DNA from: Methylobacterium sp. DB0501
GTDB lineage: Bacteria; Pseudomonadota; Alphaproteobacteria; Rhizobiales; Beijerinckiaceae
Direction: 5' to 3'
DNA: 64,000 nt
NCBI RefSeq assembly: GCF_011043735.1
Contig: NZ_JAAKGV010000009.1
Coordinates: 192,514 to 256,513 of the forward strand
Below the pieces are notes generated by a model. It had not been told where the DNA came from, searched no databases, and was given only the letters and a program-made list of their open reading frames with translations. Positions 36,628-48,073 of the stretch are shown here, piece by piece. Every line of letters starts with the position of its first letter. Position 1 is the stretch's first letter. A program made the position numbers and the translations under genes.

Positions 36628-38433
36628 TCAGCTGTCCATCTTGAGGGCGGCGATGAACGCCTCCTGCGGGATCTCGACCTTGCCGAACTGCCGCATGCGC
36701 TTCTTGCCCTCCTTCTGCTTGTCGAGGAGCTTGCGCTTGCGGGAGATGTCACCGCCGTAGCACTTGGCGGTGACGTCCTTCGACAGGGCCCGGATGGTCT
36801 CGCGGGCGATGATCTTGCCGCCGATCGCCGCCTGGACCGGGATCTGGAACAGGTGGCGCGGGATCAGGTCCTTCAGCTTCTCGCACATCGCCCGACCGCG
36901 GCTCTCGGCCCGGGTGCGGTGGACCAGCATGGAGAGCGCGTCGACCGGTTCGGCATTCACCAGAATCGACATCTTCACTAGATCACCCTCGCGGTAATCC
37001 GAGATGTGGTAGTCGAACGAGGCATAACCTTTCGAGATCGACTTCAGCCGATCGTAGAAGTCGAACACAACTTCGTTAAGAGGAAGGTCGTAGACGACCA
37101 TGGCGCGTTTGCCGACGTAATTGAGGTCGATCTGCGTGCCGCGCCGGTCCTGGCACAGCTTGAGGACGCCGCCGAGATACTCGTCCGGCGTCATGATGGT
37201 GGCGCGGATCCACGGCTCCTCGATCGTGTCGATCTTCATCACGTCGGGCATGTCGGCCGGGTTGTGCAGCTCGCGCTTCTCCCCGTCGGACATGTTGAGA
37301 TGATAGACGACGCTCGGCGCGGTCGAGATCAGGTCGAGGTTGAACTCGCGCTCCAGCCGCTCCTGGATGATTTCCAGATGAAGCAGCCCGAGGAAGCCGC
37401 AGCGGAAGCCGAAGCCGAGCGCGGCGGACGTCTCCATCTCGTAGGAGAACGAGGCGTCGTTGAGCCGGAGCTTGCCCATCGCGCCGCGCAAGGACTCGAA
37501 GTCGGCGGCATCGACCGGGAACAGGCCGCAGAACACCACCGGCTGCACCGGCTTGAAGCCCGGCATCGCCTCCTTGGTCTTGCGCTTATCCTCGGTGATG
37601 GTGTCGCCGACGCGGGTATCGGCGACCTCCTTGATCGAGCCGGTGAAGAAGCCCACCTCGCCGGGTCCGAGCTCGGAGACGTCCTGCATCTTCGGCCGGA
37701 ACACGCCGAGGCGCTCGACGCCGTGGGCCGCGTCCGCCCCCATCATGCGGATCGTCATGCCCTTCTTGAGCACGCCGTCGACGATGCGCACCAGCACGAC
37801 GACGCCGAGATAGACGTCGTACCAGGAATCGACCAGCAGGGCCTTGAGCGGTGCGGCGCGGTCCCCCTTCGGCGGCGGCAGGCGTGTGACGATCGCCTCC
37901 AGCACCGCCTCGATGTTGAGGCCGGTCTTGGCCGAGATCGGCACCGCGTCCTTGGCGTCGATGCCGATCACCTCCTCGATCTGCTCCTTGACCCGGTCGG
38001 GCTCGGCCGCCGGCAGGTCGATCTTGTTGAGGACCGGGACGATCTCGTGGTTGGCGTCCAGCGCCTGGTAGACGTTGGCGAGCGTCTGGGCCTCGACGCC
38101 CTGAGAGGCGTCGACGACGAGGAGCGAGCCCTCGCAGGCGGCCAGCGATCGCGAGACCTCGTAGGCGAAATCGACGTGGCCGGGAGTGTCCATCAGGTTG
38201 AGGATGTAGTCGCGCCCGTCCTGCGCCTTGTATTCCAGGCGCACGGTCTGCGCCTTGATGGTGATGCCGCGCTCCTTCTCGATGTCCATCGAGTCGAGCA
38301 TCTGCTCGCTCATGTCGCGCGCCGCCACCGCCCCGGTGATCTGGATCAGCCGGTCGGCCAGGGTCGACTTGCCGTGGTCGATATGGGCGACGATCGAGAA
38401 GTTGCGGATGTTGTCGATGGGGGACGCGGTCAT
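36628..38433 (-). CDS. lepA: Elongation factor 4 (LepA)
   Basis: Translational GTPase that acts on stalled or mis-translocated ribosomes and in 30S assembly. The 601-residue protein has G1 AHIDHGKST (16-24), the [18 protein letters not shown] and [11 protein letters not shown] motifs, and the LepA-specific C-terminal domain ending [20 protein letters not shown]. The ATG at 38433 ([21 protein letters not shown]) is the standard start; the longer open frame upstream is non-coding in character. Confidence 0.97.
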   Translation of the reverse strand: MTASPIDNIRNFSIVAHIDHGKSTLADRLIQITGAVAARDMSEQMLDSMDIEKERGITIKAQTVRLEYKAQDGRDYILNLMDTPGHVDFAYEVSRSLAACEGSLLVVDASQGVEAQTLANVYQALDANHEIVPVLNKIDLPAAEPDRVKEQIEEVIGIDAKDAVPISAKTGLNIEAVLEAIVTRLPPPKGDRAAPLKALLVDSWYDVYLGVVVLVRIVDGVLKKGMTIRMMGADAAHGVERLGVFRPKMQDVSELGPGEVGFFTGSIKEVADTRVGDTITEDKRKTKEAMPGFKPVQPVVFCGLFPVDAADFESLRGAMGKLRLNDASFSYEMETSAALGFGFRCGFLGLLHLEIIQERLEREFNLDLISTAPSVVYHLNMSDGEKRELHNPADMPDVMKIDTIEEPWIRATIMTPDEYLGGVLKLCQDRRGTQIDLNYVGKRAMVVYDLPLNEVVFDFYDRLKSISKGYASFDYHISDYREGDLVKMSILVNAEPVDALSMLVHRTRAESRGRAMCEKLKDLIPRHLFQIPVQAAIGGKIIARETIRALSKDVTAKCYGGDISRKRKLLDKQKEGKKRMRQFGKVEIPQEAFIAALKMDS

Positions 38434-38619
38434 CGTGTGGCTGTCTCCGGCGCGCAGGCGCGGCGATGCGCGGGGCGCACGGCGGTGAAGGAATGGGTCG
38501 ACGGGAGATAGCAGCGGCACCCCGCCGCGCCAAGACGGCGGCCGGACGCACGCGATTCTTGATGGGGGTGGATGGTCGGTGGCGGTCGGCTCTCGACCTG
38601 AGGTGACACCCACCGCGTG

Positions 38620-38650
38620 ATTCCGGAGCCGCGAAAGCGGAGCCCCGAAT
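38620..38650. repeat. Palindromic repeat, second copy of a dispersed family
   Basis: ATTCCGGAGCCGCGAAAG followed by CGGAGCCCCGAAT forms an imperfect palindrome around GAAA. Its reverse complement shares GGGCTCCGCT and CGCGGC with the element at 18784-18806. Located in the gap between lepA and the flavoprotein gene. Confidence 0.5.
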
Positions 38651-38690
38651 GACGATGGAGGGTACGAGAGCTGGAGAAGTCGAATGAGGT

Positions 38691-39776
38691 CTACGCCCCC
38701 AACCGGTCCGCCACCTCCTCCGCCAGCGACAGGCTCGACGTCAGACCCGGGCTCTCGATGCCGAAGAGATGCACCAGCCCCGGCAATCCATGCTCGGCCG
38801 GTCCGTCGATGAGGAAGTCGGCGGCCCCCTCCCCCGGGCCGGACAGTTTCGGGCGGATGCCGGCGTAGTCGGGCACCAGCGCGCCGTCCGGGAGGCCGGG
38901 CCAGTAGCGGCGTATGGCGGCGTAGAACAGGGCGCCGCGGGCGGGATCGACCTCGTAGTCGGGGGCGTCGATCCACTCGACGTCGGGGCCGAAGCGCATC
39001 CGCCCGGCCAGGTCGAGGGTGAGATGGATGCCCAATCCGCCCTCGACGGGGGCCGGGTAGATCAGCCGCGCGAAGGCCGGGCGGCCGGTGCAGCCGAAAT
39101 AGTTGCCCTTGGCGAGCACGAGGCGCGGCACCCGCGCCTCCGGATAGCCCTCGGTCGCCCGGGCGAGCGTCTGCGCCCCGAAGCTCGCCGCGTTGACGAC
39201 CGCATCGACCGTGAGCGCGTCGTCCCCGAACCGCGCGACCCAGCCCTCGGGCGAGCGGGTCAGGCGGTCGATGGCGGTATGGAAGGCGAGTGCGCCCCCC
39301 GCCCCCTCGATGTCGCCCTGGAGCGCCAGCATCAGGGCGTGGCTGTCGACGATGCCGGTTTCGGTCGAGAGAAGCGCGGCGTTGCAGGTCAGGTTCGGCT
39401 CGAGCCGCTGCGCTTCCACGCCGTCGATGAGCGACAGGCCCTCGACGCCGTTCTCGATCCCTTGCGCGTGGATCGCCGCGATCTTGGCGCCCTCGGGCTC
39501 GGTCGCCGCGACGATCAGCTTGCCGATCCTGGCATGGGGCACGCCGTGGCTCCGGCAGAACGCATAGAGCCGGCGCCGTCCCTCGACGCAGTGGCGCGCC
39601 CTGAGCGATCCGCCGGGATAGTACATCCCGGCATGGATCACCTCGGAATTGCGCGACGACACGCCGGTGCCGATGCCGCCCTCCGCTTCCGCCACGATCA
39701 CCTCGTGGCCGCGCAGGGCCAGTTCCCGACCGATCGCGAGGCCGACCACCCCGGCACCGACGACGAGCACCATCAT
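38691..39776 (-). CDS. FAD-dependent oxidoreductase, L-2-hydroxyglutarate oxidase-like
   Basis: A 361-residue flavoprotein of the DAO fold. The N-terminal dinucleotide motif [22 protein letters not shown] and the [21 protein letters not shown] block match the LhgO/L2HGDH group, which oxidises L-2-hydroxyglutarate to 2-oxoglutarate. Substrate is inferred from family resemblance. The start is one of two adjacent ATG codons; ATG 39776 is preceded by GGAGGAG. It lies downstream of pckA past a strong terminator. Confidence 0.9.
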   Translation of the reverse strand: MMVLVVGAGVVGLAIGRELALRGHEVIVAEAEGGIGTGVSSRNSEVIHAGMYYPGGSLRARHCVEGRRRLYAFCRSHGVPHARIGKLIVAATEPEGAKIAAIHAQGIENGVEGLSLIDGVEAQRLEPNLTCNAALLSTETGIVDSHALMLALQGDIEGAGGALAFHTAIDRLTRSPEGWVARFGDDALTVDAVVNAASFGAQTLARATEGYPEARVPRLVLAKGNYFGCTGRPAFARLIYPAPVEGGLGIHLTLDLAGRMRFGPDVEWIDAPDYEVDPARGALFYAAIRRYWPGLPDGALVPDYAGIRPKLSGPGEGAADFLIDGPAEHGLPGLVHLFGIESPGLTSSLSLAEEVADRLGA

Positions 39777-39822
39777 CGGTCGCTCCTCCCTCTCCGTGTC
39801 TTCGTTCGAGGCTTGTACGACG

Positions 39823-39856
39823 AAAAAGGGCCCCTCTCCGGGGAGAAGGGCCCTCT
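39823..39856 (-). terminator. Rho-independent terminator after pckA
   Basis: On the minus strand GGGCCC-T-TCTCC pairs with GGAGA-G-GGGCCC and is followed by TTTTT. It sits 22 bases after the pckA stop. Confidence 0.85.
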
Positions 39857-39877
39857 TATGATCGAAACCTGAAAGAA

Positions 39878-41488
<1,611 letters not shown>

Positions 41489-41716
41489 GCCTGTTCCTCC
41501 TGGCGCCGACCTCGGGATACACGGCCGGCAGCCGGTCCGGATCGGGCCGATTGACTTAACCCTCGCATCGGGTGCGGTGACCGTACTGTGCTAGCAGGTC
41601 GCGCACCTTCGCGCCGAGGCCGATCAAGGCGCCTCGGTGGGCAGCTTTAGTAGGTGGCGAAACTTCACGGTTCAATCGAATTCGCTCATTTCGGCAGTGA
41701 CAAGCTGGACTTTATG

Positions 41717-42559
41717 TCATGGATCGGGGACGGCACGGGCCTGCGCCGCCATCGCCACCAGGGTCGAACGCAGGGCCGCCGGATCCGCCAGCCGCTGCGG
41801 GAAGGCGACCCGGGCGGTACGCTCGCCGGCCATCAGGTCGAGGCCCTCCGGGTCGAAGCCGGTGAGGCGCCACGGCCCGGGTTCCTCGCCGGCGAGCCGC
41901 GTCGCGTAGAGGGCGACGGCGTCGAGATGGTCCTCGTTCATGTGGACGACGGCGCCGGGCTCGGATTCGGCCAGCGCCTCGAGCCCGGCGAGGTCGGTGA
42001 GGAGTTCCGGCCCGGTCAGCGTCGCGGCCTTCGCGAATCCGCCGTTGAGGTGCCCGGCCCTCACTTCGAGCCGGAAGAAGGCGAAGTCCGGGAAGTCGGC
42101 GTAGAGCGCAGCTTTCGGATGGCGGGCGAGGAAGCGCGCCCGCACCTGCGGCTCGGCGCTGCGCTCCGCGCGGCCGGCCACGGTCAGGCGCGGATGGGCG
42201 AGCGGATCGCCCTTGCCGCCCTGGGAGAGGAGGATGGAGCAGCGCGGATCGGCCTCGAGGTTGAGGGTGTGGGCCGAGAGGCGGGAGAGCAGCATGAGCG
42301 GCGTCCCGTCATGGTCGGTCGCCACGGTGACCAGCGACGCGAACGGCGCGCCCCCGTCCCGCTCCAGGGTCGCGAGCGCGCCCGCGCGCACTTTTCGCAG
42401 GAGCGACTTGGCGAGCCCGATCGCATCGAACGGCGCCTCCGCGGCCGGCAGCGGCGCGGCCTGCCTCCTGTCCGCCTCGGGCAGGGCGTTCCCGGGCAAG
42501 GCGTTCCCGGGTTGGCCTTTCGCCGGTAAGCCGTCCTCGACAAAGCCGTTCTCGACCAT
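41717..42559 (-). CDS. HugZ-like heme utilization / pyridoxamine phosphate oxidase-fold protein
   Basis: A 280-residue protein with a split-barrel FMN-binding-like domain (ALATLERDGGAPFASLVTVATD, SRLSAHTLNLEADPRCSIL) and a C-terminal DUF2470-like domain (VVHMNEDHLDAVALYATRLAG). This combination is the HugZ/heme-iron utilization type. Some members bind or degrade heme; here this is inferred. The N-terminus carries a short duplicated peptide (PGNALPGNALPEA). ATG 42559 is chosen because GAGG lies 9 bases before it; a GTG at 42568 has none. Confidence 0.86.
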   Translation of the reverse strand: MVENGFVEDGLPAKGQPGNALPGNALPEADRRQAAPLPAAEAPFDAIGLAKSLLRKVRAGALATLERDGGAPFASLVTVATDHDGTPLMLLSRLSAHTLNLEADPRCSILLSQGGKGDPLAHPRLTVAGRAERSAEPQVRARFLARHPKAALYADFPDFAFFRLEVRAGHLNGGFAKAATLTGPELLTDLAGLEALAESEPGAVVHMNEDHLDAVALYATRLAGEEPGPWRLTGFDPEGLDLMAGERTARVAFPQRLADPAALRSTLVAMAAQARAVPDP

Positions 42560-42872
42560 GCGGTTCACCCCTCGCCTCGCGCGTTTCGCGACTTACCTTG
42601 GCGTCGGTGCGCAGGACCGTCCAGGCCGCGCGACGCCGCGGGCCCGACGCCTCGGCCGCCTCAACCTGTGGCGGCCTCGCCACGGGTGCTCGCTTTTTTG
42701 GCGGGATGGCCTTAAGGGAGTCGAGATCGTGGCGTCGCGGCCACTGTCCAGCCTTTTTGGATCGAGGGCCGCGCGGCCCGAGATCTGCCGGGTCCGGAAC
42801 CGGTTCTAGTCGGGTGGCGTTCAGCAGGGCCGGTATGTCCTGCGGGCGAGACCCGCGCCCCAGGGAATGCCC
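42560..42872. other. Divergent intergenic region HugZ / chvI
   Basis: About 310 bases between divergent genes. It contains a perfect palindrome GGGCCGCGCGGCCC (42766-42779), two short T-runs (near 42697 and 42754) and the chvI ribosome binding site AGGG (42862-42865). Promoters of both genes must be here, but no clear consensus is seen. Confidence 0.5.
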
Positions 42873-43589
42873 ATGCCGACCATCGCCCTCGTCGATGACG
42901 ACCGCAACATCCTGACCTCCGTGTCGATCGCCCTGGAGACCGAGGGGTACAGGATCCAGACCTACACCGACGGCGCCTCCGCCCTCGACGGCCTGAAGCA
43001 CTCGCCGCCCGACCTCGCGATCTTCGACATCAAGATGCCGCGCATGGACGGGATGGAGCTGTTGCGCCGCCTGCGCCAGAAATCCGACCTGCCGGTGATC
43101 TTCCTCACTTCGAAGGACGAGGAGATCGACGAGCTGTTCGGCCTCAAGATGGGCGCCGACGACTTCATCCGGAAGCCGTTCTCGCAGCGCCTGCTGGTCG
43201 AGCGGGTGAAGGCGGTCCTGCGCCGCTTCGCCGCCAAGGAGGCCGGCCCCGGCGCCTCGGCCCGGGAGGCGGAAGCCGCGGCCGCCCGCTCGCTGGAGCG
43301 CGGCCAGCTGATGATGGACCCGGAGCGCCACACCTGCACCTGGAAGGGCGAGCCGGTGACGCTGACCGTGACCGAGTTCCTGATCCTCCAGGCGCTGGCC
43401 CAGCGCCCGGGCGTCGTGAAGAGCCGCAACGCCCTGATGGATGCGGCCTACGACGATCAGGTCTACGTCGACGACCGCACCATCGACAGCCACATCAAGC
43501 GCCTGCGCAAGAAGTTCAAGGTCACCGACAACAGCTTCGACATGATCGAGACCCTGTACGGCGTCGGCTATCGCTTCAAGGAAATGTAA
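42873..43589 (+). CDS. chvI: Two-component response regulator ChvI
   Basis: OmpR-family regulator of the rhizobial envelope and acid stress response; required for host colonisation in relatives. The 238-residue product starts [20 protein letters not shown], matching known ChvI, with acidic pocket Asp8-Asp10, phospho-acceptor Asp52 ([10 protein letters not shown]), conserved Thr and Lys ([24 protein letters not shown]) and a winged-helix domain ending [13 protein letters not shown] 42873 has AGGG at 7 bases; an ATG at 42867 is only 1 base from it. chvG and hprK follow. Confidence 0.95.
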   Translation: MPTIALVDDDRNILTSVSIALETEGYRIQTYTDGASALDGLKHSPPDLAIFDIKMPRMDGMELLRRLRQKSDLPVIFLTSKDEEIDELFGLKMGADDFIRKPFSQRLLVERVKAVLRRFAAKEAGPGASAREAEAAAARSLERGQLMMDPERHTCTWKGEPVTLTVTEFLILQALAQRPGVVKSRNALMDAAYDDQVYVDDRTIDSHIKRLRKKFKVTDNSFDMIETLYGVGYRFKEM

Positions 43590-43617
43590 GACACTTGACC
43601 CTCAGAGATTTGCCCGC

Positions 43618-45480
43618 GTGAGCGAGGGATCGAGCCTCGGCCCCGTGCGCCGCCTTCTGGGCGGCACGGGCCGGTACTTCCGCGGCGTGGGCCGGCTGCC
43701 GGACGGGTCCGTCCCGAAACCGTCGAGCGAGATCGACCCGGACGCGGAGGCCGCGCGCGAGCCGTTCGGCTGGCGGACGGTCCGGAGCTGGATCGCCGAG
43801 CGCTTCGCCTCGAGCCTGACCCGGCGCATCGTGGTCCTGAACCTCGCCGGGCTGATCGCGCTCCTGATCGGCTTCCTCTACCTCAACCAGTTCCGCCAGG
43901 GCCTGATCGAGGCCCGGGTGCAGAGCCTGCTGACGCAAGGCGACATCATCGCGGGCGCCATCGCCGCCTCGGCGACCGTCGATACCGATGCGATCACCAT
44001 CGATCCCGATCGCCTGCTCCAGCTCCAGGCCGGCGAGGGCGGCGGCTTCGGCGACGAGGCGCCGTCGGGCCTCGAATTCTCGCTCAACCCGGAGCGGGTG
44101 GCCCCGCTCCTGCGCCGCCTGATCACGCCGACCGGCACCCGTGCCCGGGTCTACGACCGCGACGGCACGATGCTGATCGATTCGCGCGGGCTCTACATCC
44201 GGGGCGACCTCAGCCGCGACCCGCCCGCCGCCCACAAGGAGCGTCCGAGCCTGATCGAGCAGGCCTGGAACGCCGTGCGCACGCACGTGCCGGGCCTCGG
44301 CCGCCCCTCCGTGGCCGACGAGCCGGGCCCGGCGGACGGGCGCACCCTGCCGGAGGTCCAGCGGGCGCTCGCCGGATCCCGCGGCACCCTGGTGCGCCGC
44401 AACGGTCCGGGCGAGACCATCGTGTCGGTGGCCGTGCCGATCCAGCGCGGCCGTACCGTCCGGGGCGCCCTGCTGCTCTCGACCCAGGAAGGCGACATCG
44501 ACAAGATCATCGCGGCCGAGCGGTTCTCCCTGCTCCAGGTCTTCATCATCGCGGCGCTCGTGATGGTGGTCCTGTCGATGCTGGTCGCCGGCCAGATCGT
44601 CGGCCCGGTCGGGCGCCTGGCACAGGCCGCCGAGCGGGTGCGCACCGGCATCAAGTCGCGCCAGGAGATCCCCGACTTCACCCGGCGCACCGACGAGATC
44701 GGCCACCTCTCGGGGGCCTTGCGCGACATGACCCAGGCGCTCTATCGCCGCCTCGACGCGATCGAGAATTTCGCCGCCGACGTCTCGCACGAGCTGAAGA
44801 ACCCCCTCACCTCGCTGCGCAGCGCCGTCGAGACTTTGCCGCTCGCCAAGACCGACGAGTCCCGCGGCCGGCTGATGCAGGTCATCCAGCACGACGTGAA
44901 GCGCCTCGACCGGCTGATCAGCGACATCGCCGACGCGTCGCGCCTCGATGCCGAGCTGGCGCGCGCCGAGGCCGGCCGGGTCGACCTCAGGAAGCTGATC
45001 ACCACGGTGGTGTCGGTTGCCAACGAGCGCCGGCGCCGGGGCGATGCCCTCATCGACCTCTCCGTCGAGCCGGGGCCGGCCGGGGTCGAGGATCCGTTCG
45101 CGATCCTCGGGCATGACAGCCGGCTCGGTCAGGTCGTCAACAACCTCCTCGACAATGCCCGCTCGTTCTCGCCGAAGGGCGCGAGCGTCCGGGTGGCCCT
45201 GCGGCGGCGGCGCAACGCCGTCGAGCTGACCGTGGAGGATGACGGCCCGGGCATCCCGCCCCATGCCCTGGAGCGGATCTTCGAGCGCTTCTACACCGAT
45301 CGGCCTGAGCAGGGCTTCGGCCAGAATTCCGGCCTCGGCCTGTCGATCTCGCGCCAGATCGTCCAGGCTCATCGCGGGACGATCCGGGCCGAGAACCGCC
45401 TCGGCCCGCCGGGCGAGGACGGCGAGCCGACCCTGCTCGGGGCGCGCTTCATCGTCCGCATCCCGGCCCAGAACCGGTGA
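43618..45480 (+). CDS. chvG: Two-component sensor histidine kinase ChvG/ExoS
   Basis: Membrane sensor partner of ChvI. The 620-residue product has a cytoplasmic N-terminal tail, TM helix 1 (about 71-90, VLNLAGLIALLIGFLYLN), a periplasmic sensor of about 210 residues, TM helix 2 (about 305-326, VFIIAALVMVVLSMLVAG), a HAMP domain, the H-box FAADVSHELKNPLTSL with phospho-acceptor His391, and the N and G boxes (NNLLDNARSFSP, DDGPGIPP, GLGLSISRQI). GTG start at 43618. Its TGA overlaps the hprK GTG by four bases. Confidence 0.95.
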   Translation: MSEGSSLGPVRRLLGGTGRYFRGVGRLPDGSVPKPSSEIDPDAEAAREPFGWRTVRSWIAERFASSLTRRIVVLNLAGLIALLIGFLYLNQFRQGLIEARVQSLLTQGDIIAGAIAASATVDTDAITIDPDRLLQLQAGEGGGFGDEAPSGLEFSLNPERVAPLLRRLITPTGTRARVYDRDGTMLIDSRGLYIRGDLSRDPPAAHKERPSLIEQAWNAVRTHVPGLGRPSVADEPGPADGRTLPEVQRALAGSRGTLVRRNGPGETIVSVAVPIQRGRTVRGALLLSTQEGDIDKIIAAERFSLLQVFIIAALVMVVLSMLVAGQIVGPVGRLAQAAERVRTGIKSRQEIPDFTRRTDEIGHLSGALRDMTQALYRRLDAIENFAADVSHELKNPLTSLRSAVETLPLAKTDESRGRLMQVIQHDVKRLDRLISDIADASRLDAELARAEAGRVDLRKLITTVVSVANERRRRGDALIDLSVEPGPAGVEDPFAILGHDSRLGQVVNNLLDNARSFSPKGASVRVALRRRRNAVELTVEDDGPGIPPHALERIFERFYTDRPEQGFGQNSGLGLSISRQIVQAHRGTIRAENRLGPPGEDGEPTLLGARFIVRIPAQNR

Positions 45481-45947
45481 GACGTGCCCGCGGTCCGAGT
45501 CCCGCGATCCATGCCAGCTGCGTGGTGCTGGGCGAGGACGGGATCCTGATCCGCGGCGCGTCGGGGAGCGGCAAATCGACCCTGGTGCGTGACCTGATCG
45601 GGCTCGGCTCTATCTCGGGCGTCTTCGCCGCCCTCGTCGGCGACGACCGTGTGGCGCTGACGCAACGGCATGGGCGCCTGGTCGCGGCCGCCCACCCGGC
45701 TCTCGCGGGCCTCCTGGAGATCCGCGGCCTCGGCCTGCAAGCCGTTGAGCCGACGATGCCTTCGGCGGTCCTGCGCCTCGTCGTCGACCTGACCCCGCAC
45801 GCCCTACGGATGCCCGAAGAGGCCGGGGAGACCGTTCTTCTCGGTGGCACGCGCCTGCCCAGAATCTTTCTTCCGCCGGGGCCTGGCCTGGCCGGAACGG
45901 TGCTGTGGCGCTGGCGCCGCCTCCGTGTCATGATGATGACCGATTGA
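45477..45947 (+). CDS. hprK: HPr kinase/phosphorylase, short alphaproteobacterial form
   Basis: Phosphorylates HPr on a regulatory serine in response to metabolic state and can reverse it. At 156 residues it keeps only the C-terminal catalytic domain: Walker A GASGSGKST (27-35), VGDDRVALT and GLLEIRGLGLQAVE. The N-terminal domain of Firmicutes HprK is absent, as is normal in alphaproteobacteria. GTG start overlaps chvG, linking sensor and PTS regulator production. EIIA-Man and HPr genes follow. Confidence 0.93.
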   Translation: MRRARGPSPAIHASCVVLGEDGILIRGASGSGKSTLVRDLIGLGSISGVFAALVGDDRVALTQRHGRLVAAAHPALAGLLEIRGLGLQAVEPTMPSAVLRLVVDLTPHALRMPEEAGETVLLGGTRLPRIFLPPGPGLAGTVLWRWRRLRVMMMTD

Positions 45948-46035
45948 TGCGGATTTCCCCGCATTGCTCTTGCGCTCGCCTTTGCGCTGCACAAAATGGC
46001 GGCTCGGCTCCAACGGGGCGTCGGAACTCGTGTCG

Positions 46036-46437
46036 ATGATTGGAATGGTGCTCGTCACCCACGGCCTGCTTGCGACGGAATTCAAGGCCGCGCTGGAGCA
46101 CGTCGTGGGGCCGCAGGATCAGCTCGAGACGATCACCATCGGCCCCGAGGATGACATGGAGGTCCGTCGCAAGGACATCATGTCGGCGGTGTGCCGGGTG
46201 AATTCCGGTGACGGAGTCGTCGTGCTGACCGACATGTTCGGTGGAACGCCGTCGAACCTCGCGCTCTCCTGCATGAACGGCGGCTCGGTCGAGGTGGTCG
46301 CCGGCATCAACCTGCCGATGCTGATCAAGCTCGCCAGCGTGCGCGACGAGGAGAGCCTGAGCGATGCGGTGCTCCACGCCCAGGAGGCGGGGCGTAAGTA
46401 CATCAACGTCGCCTCGCGGGTCCTCGCGGGCAAGTAG
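46036..46437 (+). CDS. PTS EIIA component, mannose family (regulatory)
   Basis: A 133-residue protein of the EIIA-Man fold. Phosphorylation site His9 is in MIGMVLVTHGLLATEF; the conserved VVVLTDMFGGTPSNLA loop follows. No EIIB, EIIC or EIID gene is present, so it belongs to a regulatory PTS (often EI-Ntr/HPr/EIIA) rather than a sugar importer. It follows hprK by 88 bases. ATG 46036 gives the usual length; a GTG two codons earlier is possible. Confidence 0.92.
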   Translation: MIGMVLVTHGLLATEFKAALEHVVGPQDQLETITIGPEDDMEVRRKDIMSAVCRVNSGDGVVVLTDMFGGTPSNLALSCMNGGSVEVVAGINLPMLIKLASVRDEESLSDAVLHAQEAGRKYINVASRVLAGK

Positions 46438-46672
46438 GCGGGCAGGTCGATAGATGGGCGGGCCAACCGGGCGGGCGTGACGATCCCGCCATCGGCAGGG
46501 TCTCGCCCGCGATGGTCGGCTCCCTCGATGGTCTCCCCCTCGATTCCTGCGCCCTTCGCCCTAGCTTTCTGCCTCCGCCCGGTTACGCTACGGGCCGAGC
46601 CCTCCCGATGCGCGCGAGAGCCGGACGACCGTCCATGACGGTCCGAACCGGATCCGAGCAGGTGCCCCGCCG

Positions 46673-47002
46673 ATGACGCCTTTCACCGACACCGACGACG
46701 AGGATGGCGACCTTCCCCCGGTGCCCGAGGGTGCCAGCGCCCGCGACCTACCGATCATCAACCGGCGCGGCCTGCATGCCCGGGCCTCGGCCAAGTTCGT
46801 GCAGATGGTGGAGAAGTTCGGTTCCGAGGTCACGGTGAGCCGGGGCGGCGAGACGGTGGGCGGGCGCTCGATCATGGGCCTGCTCACCCTCGGGGCCGCG
46901 CAGGGCACCAGCATCCGGGTCACGGCGCTCGGCCCAGACCAGGATGCCTGCATGGAGGCGATCAGCGCCCTCCTCGCCAACCGGTTCGGCGAGGACGAGT
47001 AG
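46673..47002 (+). CDS. ptsH: Phosphocarrier protein HPr
   Basis: Small PTS phosphocarrier. The 109-residue product has the active-site His35 in NRRGLHARASAKFVQ and the regulatory Ser66 in GGRSIMGLL. The spacing of 31 residues equals that of His15 and Ser46 in standard HPr, so both sites are intact. An N-terminal acidic extension of about 20 residues (MTPFTDTDDEDGDLPPVPEG) is unusual for HPr. Ser66 is the expected target of the HprK encoded upstream. Confidence 0.94.
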   Translation: MTPFTDTDDEDGDLPPVPEGASARDLPIINRRGLHARASAKFVQMVEKFGSEVTVSRGGETVGGRSIMGLLTLGAAQGTSIRVTALGPDQDACMEAISALLANRFGEDE

Positions 47003-47073
47003 GCGTCATACGACATCCGACCGATTGCGTCGCAATGCGGATTTCGGCTTCGCTCAGACGCCGCACGGGCTGA

Positions 47074-47113
47074 TGAGACGACGTCCGGAAGGGATCTTCC
47101 GAACGTCGTCTCA
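47074..47113. terminator. Long hairpin between convergent ptsH and GNAT-like gene
   Basis: TGAGACGACGT and ACGTCGTCTCA pair over 11 bp, then CGGAAG/CTTCCG over 6 bp around GGAT, with one mismatch between. The right arm overlaps the stop codon of the minus-strand gene. Likely bidirectional terminator. Confidence 0.6.
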
Positions 47114-48073
47114 CGCCCGCAGACGGAGGAGCTGGCGCAGGGACGTCCGCTCCCGCGGCGGCCGTGCGCGCCCTTCCGCCTCCACGGTCACCACCGCTTC
47201 GATGCGAGCGGGCACCGGCCCATGCACCGGGGCCTCGGCCAGGTACAGGCCGGCCTGGCGCCAGATCGTGTCGTGCCGCCCGGTGGCGAGATGGACCGCC
47301 GCCGCCACCACCTCCCCGTCCCGCCGCACCAGGTCGACGCAGGCTTGCCGCCGGTGGGCGAACCGCCGCGTCACCACCCGGAACGCCGTCGCGGATGCCG
47401 GATCGGCGAGCAGGCTCTGCGGGCCGCGCCGGGCATCCAGCACCAGGAAATGCTCGACGGCGTCGCGCAGCCGCACCGGATCGCGCACCCGCTCCAGCGA
47501 GGTACGGCCGGCCGGCAGGGTCAGGGGCACCGGCGCGGGGGCCGCCGAGGCGGCCTGCTCCGCCACCGCGAGGCGCCGCCCCGAGCTGCCCGCGGCCTCG
47601 CCGAGGGCGACCGCGAGGCCCGAATCCGGTCGCAGGTCCGGCCAGAGCAGGTCGACGAGGCGCAGCGGAGACTGGCGCAGGTGATCGAGGGCGGCGCGCA
47701 GGACTGCGCCCGCGTGGCCGGCATCGACCGCCGCCTCGGCAGTGCCGGCGAGCGGCAGGCGCCACAGCTGCGCCCGGCCGGCCAGGCCCTGGCGCACCGG
47801 CAGGCGCAGCGGCAGCACGCCGCGCAGGATCGGGGCGCGCAGGCCGTCCTGCCAGACCAGCAGCAGGGCCAGGGTCTGACCGTCCGCGAGGTGCTGCGTC
47901 ATCGTCAGGGTGAAGTCCGGATCGGCGTAGACGCTCGGCTCCAGCGCCCGGCCCATCAGGCTGCGCCAGGCCTCGACCTCCGCCTCCCGCAGCGAGGAGG
48001 GATGGCGCAGTTCCGCCCGCAGGGTCACCGCGCCGGTCAGGCCGCCCTCGATCAGCGTGAAGGGAGTGCTCAT
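47111..48073 (-). CDS. GNAT-like (BioF2-like) acetyltransferase-fold protein
   Basis: A 320-residue protein. The segment EAWRSLMGRALEPSVYADPDF in the N-terminal half and HFLVLDARRGPQSLLADPASATAF in the C-terminal half match the pattern of BioF2-like GNAT proteins, some of which act in exopolysaccharide or peptidoglycan modification. The C-terminal part is Arg-rich. Enzymatic activity is not certain. ATG 48073 is preferred over an upstream in-frame ATG at 48094. Confidence 0.72.
   Translation of the reverse strand: MSTPFTLIEGGLTGAVTLRAELRHPSSLREAEVEAWRSLMGRALEPSVYADPDFTLTMTQHLADGQTLALLLVWQDGLRAPILRGVLPLRLPVRQGLAGRAQLWRLPLAGTAEAAVDAGHAGAVLRAALDHLRQSPLRLVDLLWPDLRPDSGLAVALGEAAGSSGRRLAVAEQAASAAPAPVPLTLPAGRTSLERVRDPVRLRDAVEHFLVLDARRGPQSLLADPASATAFRVVTRRFAHRRQACVDLVRRDGEVVAAAVHLATGRHDTIWRQAGLYLAEAPVHGPVPARIEAVVTVEAEGRARPPRERTSLRQLLRLRA

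Noticed and set aside
41614..41637. CCGAGGC/GCCTCGG hairpin as a HugZ terminator
   Set aside because: Only 7 bp, no T-run, 80 bases from the gene end; too weak to call.
42766..42779. GGGCCGCGCGGCCC palindrome before chvI as an operator
   Set aside because: A fully GC palindrome is expected by chance in such DNA and is not at a clear promoter position; kept only as a note in the intergenic entry.
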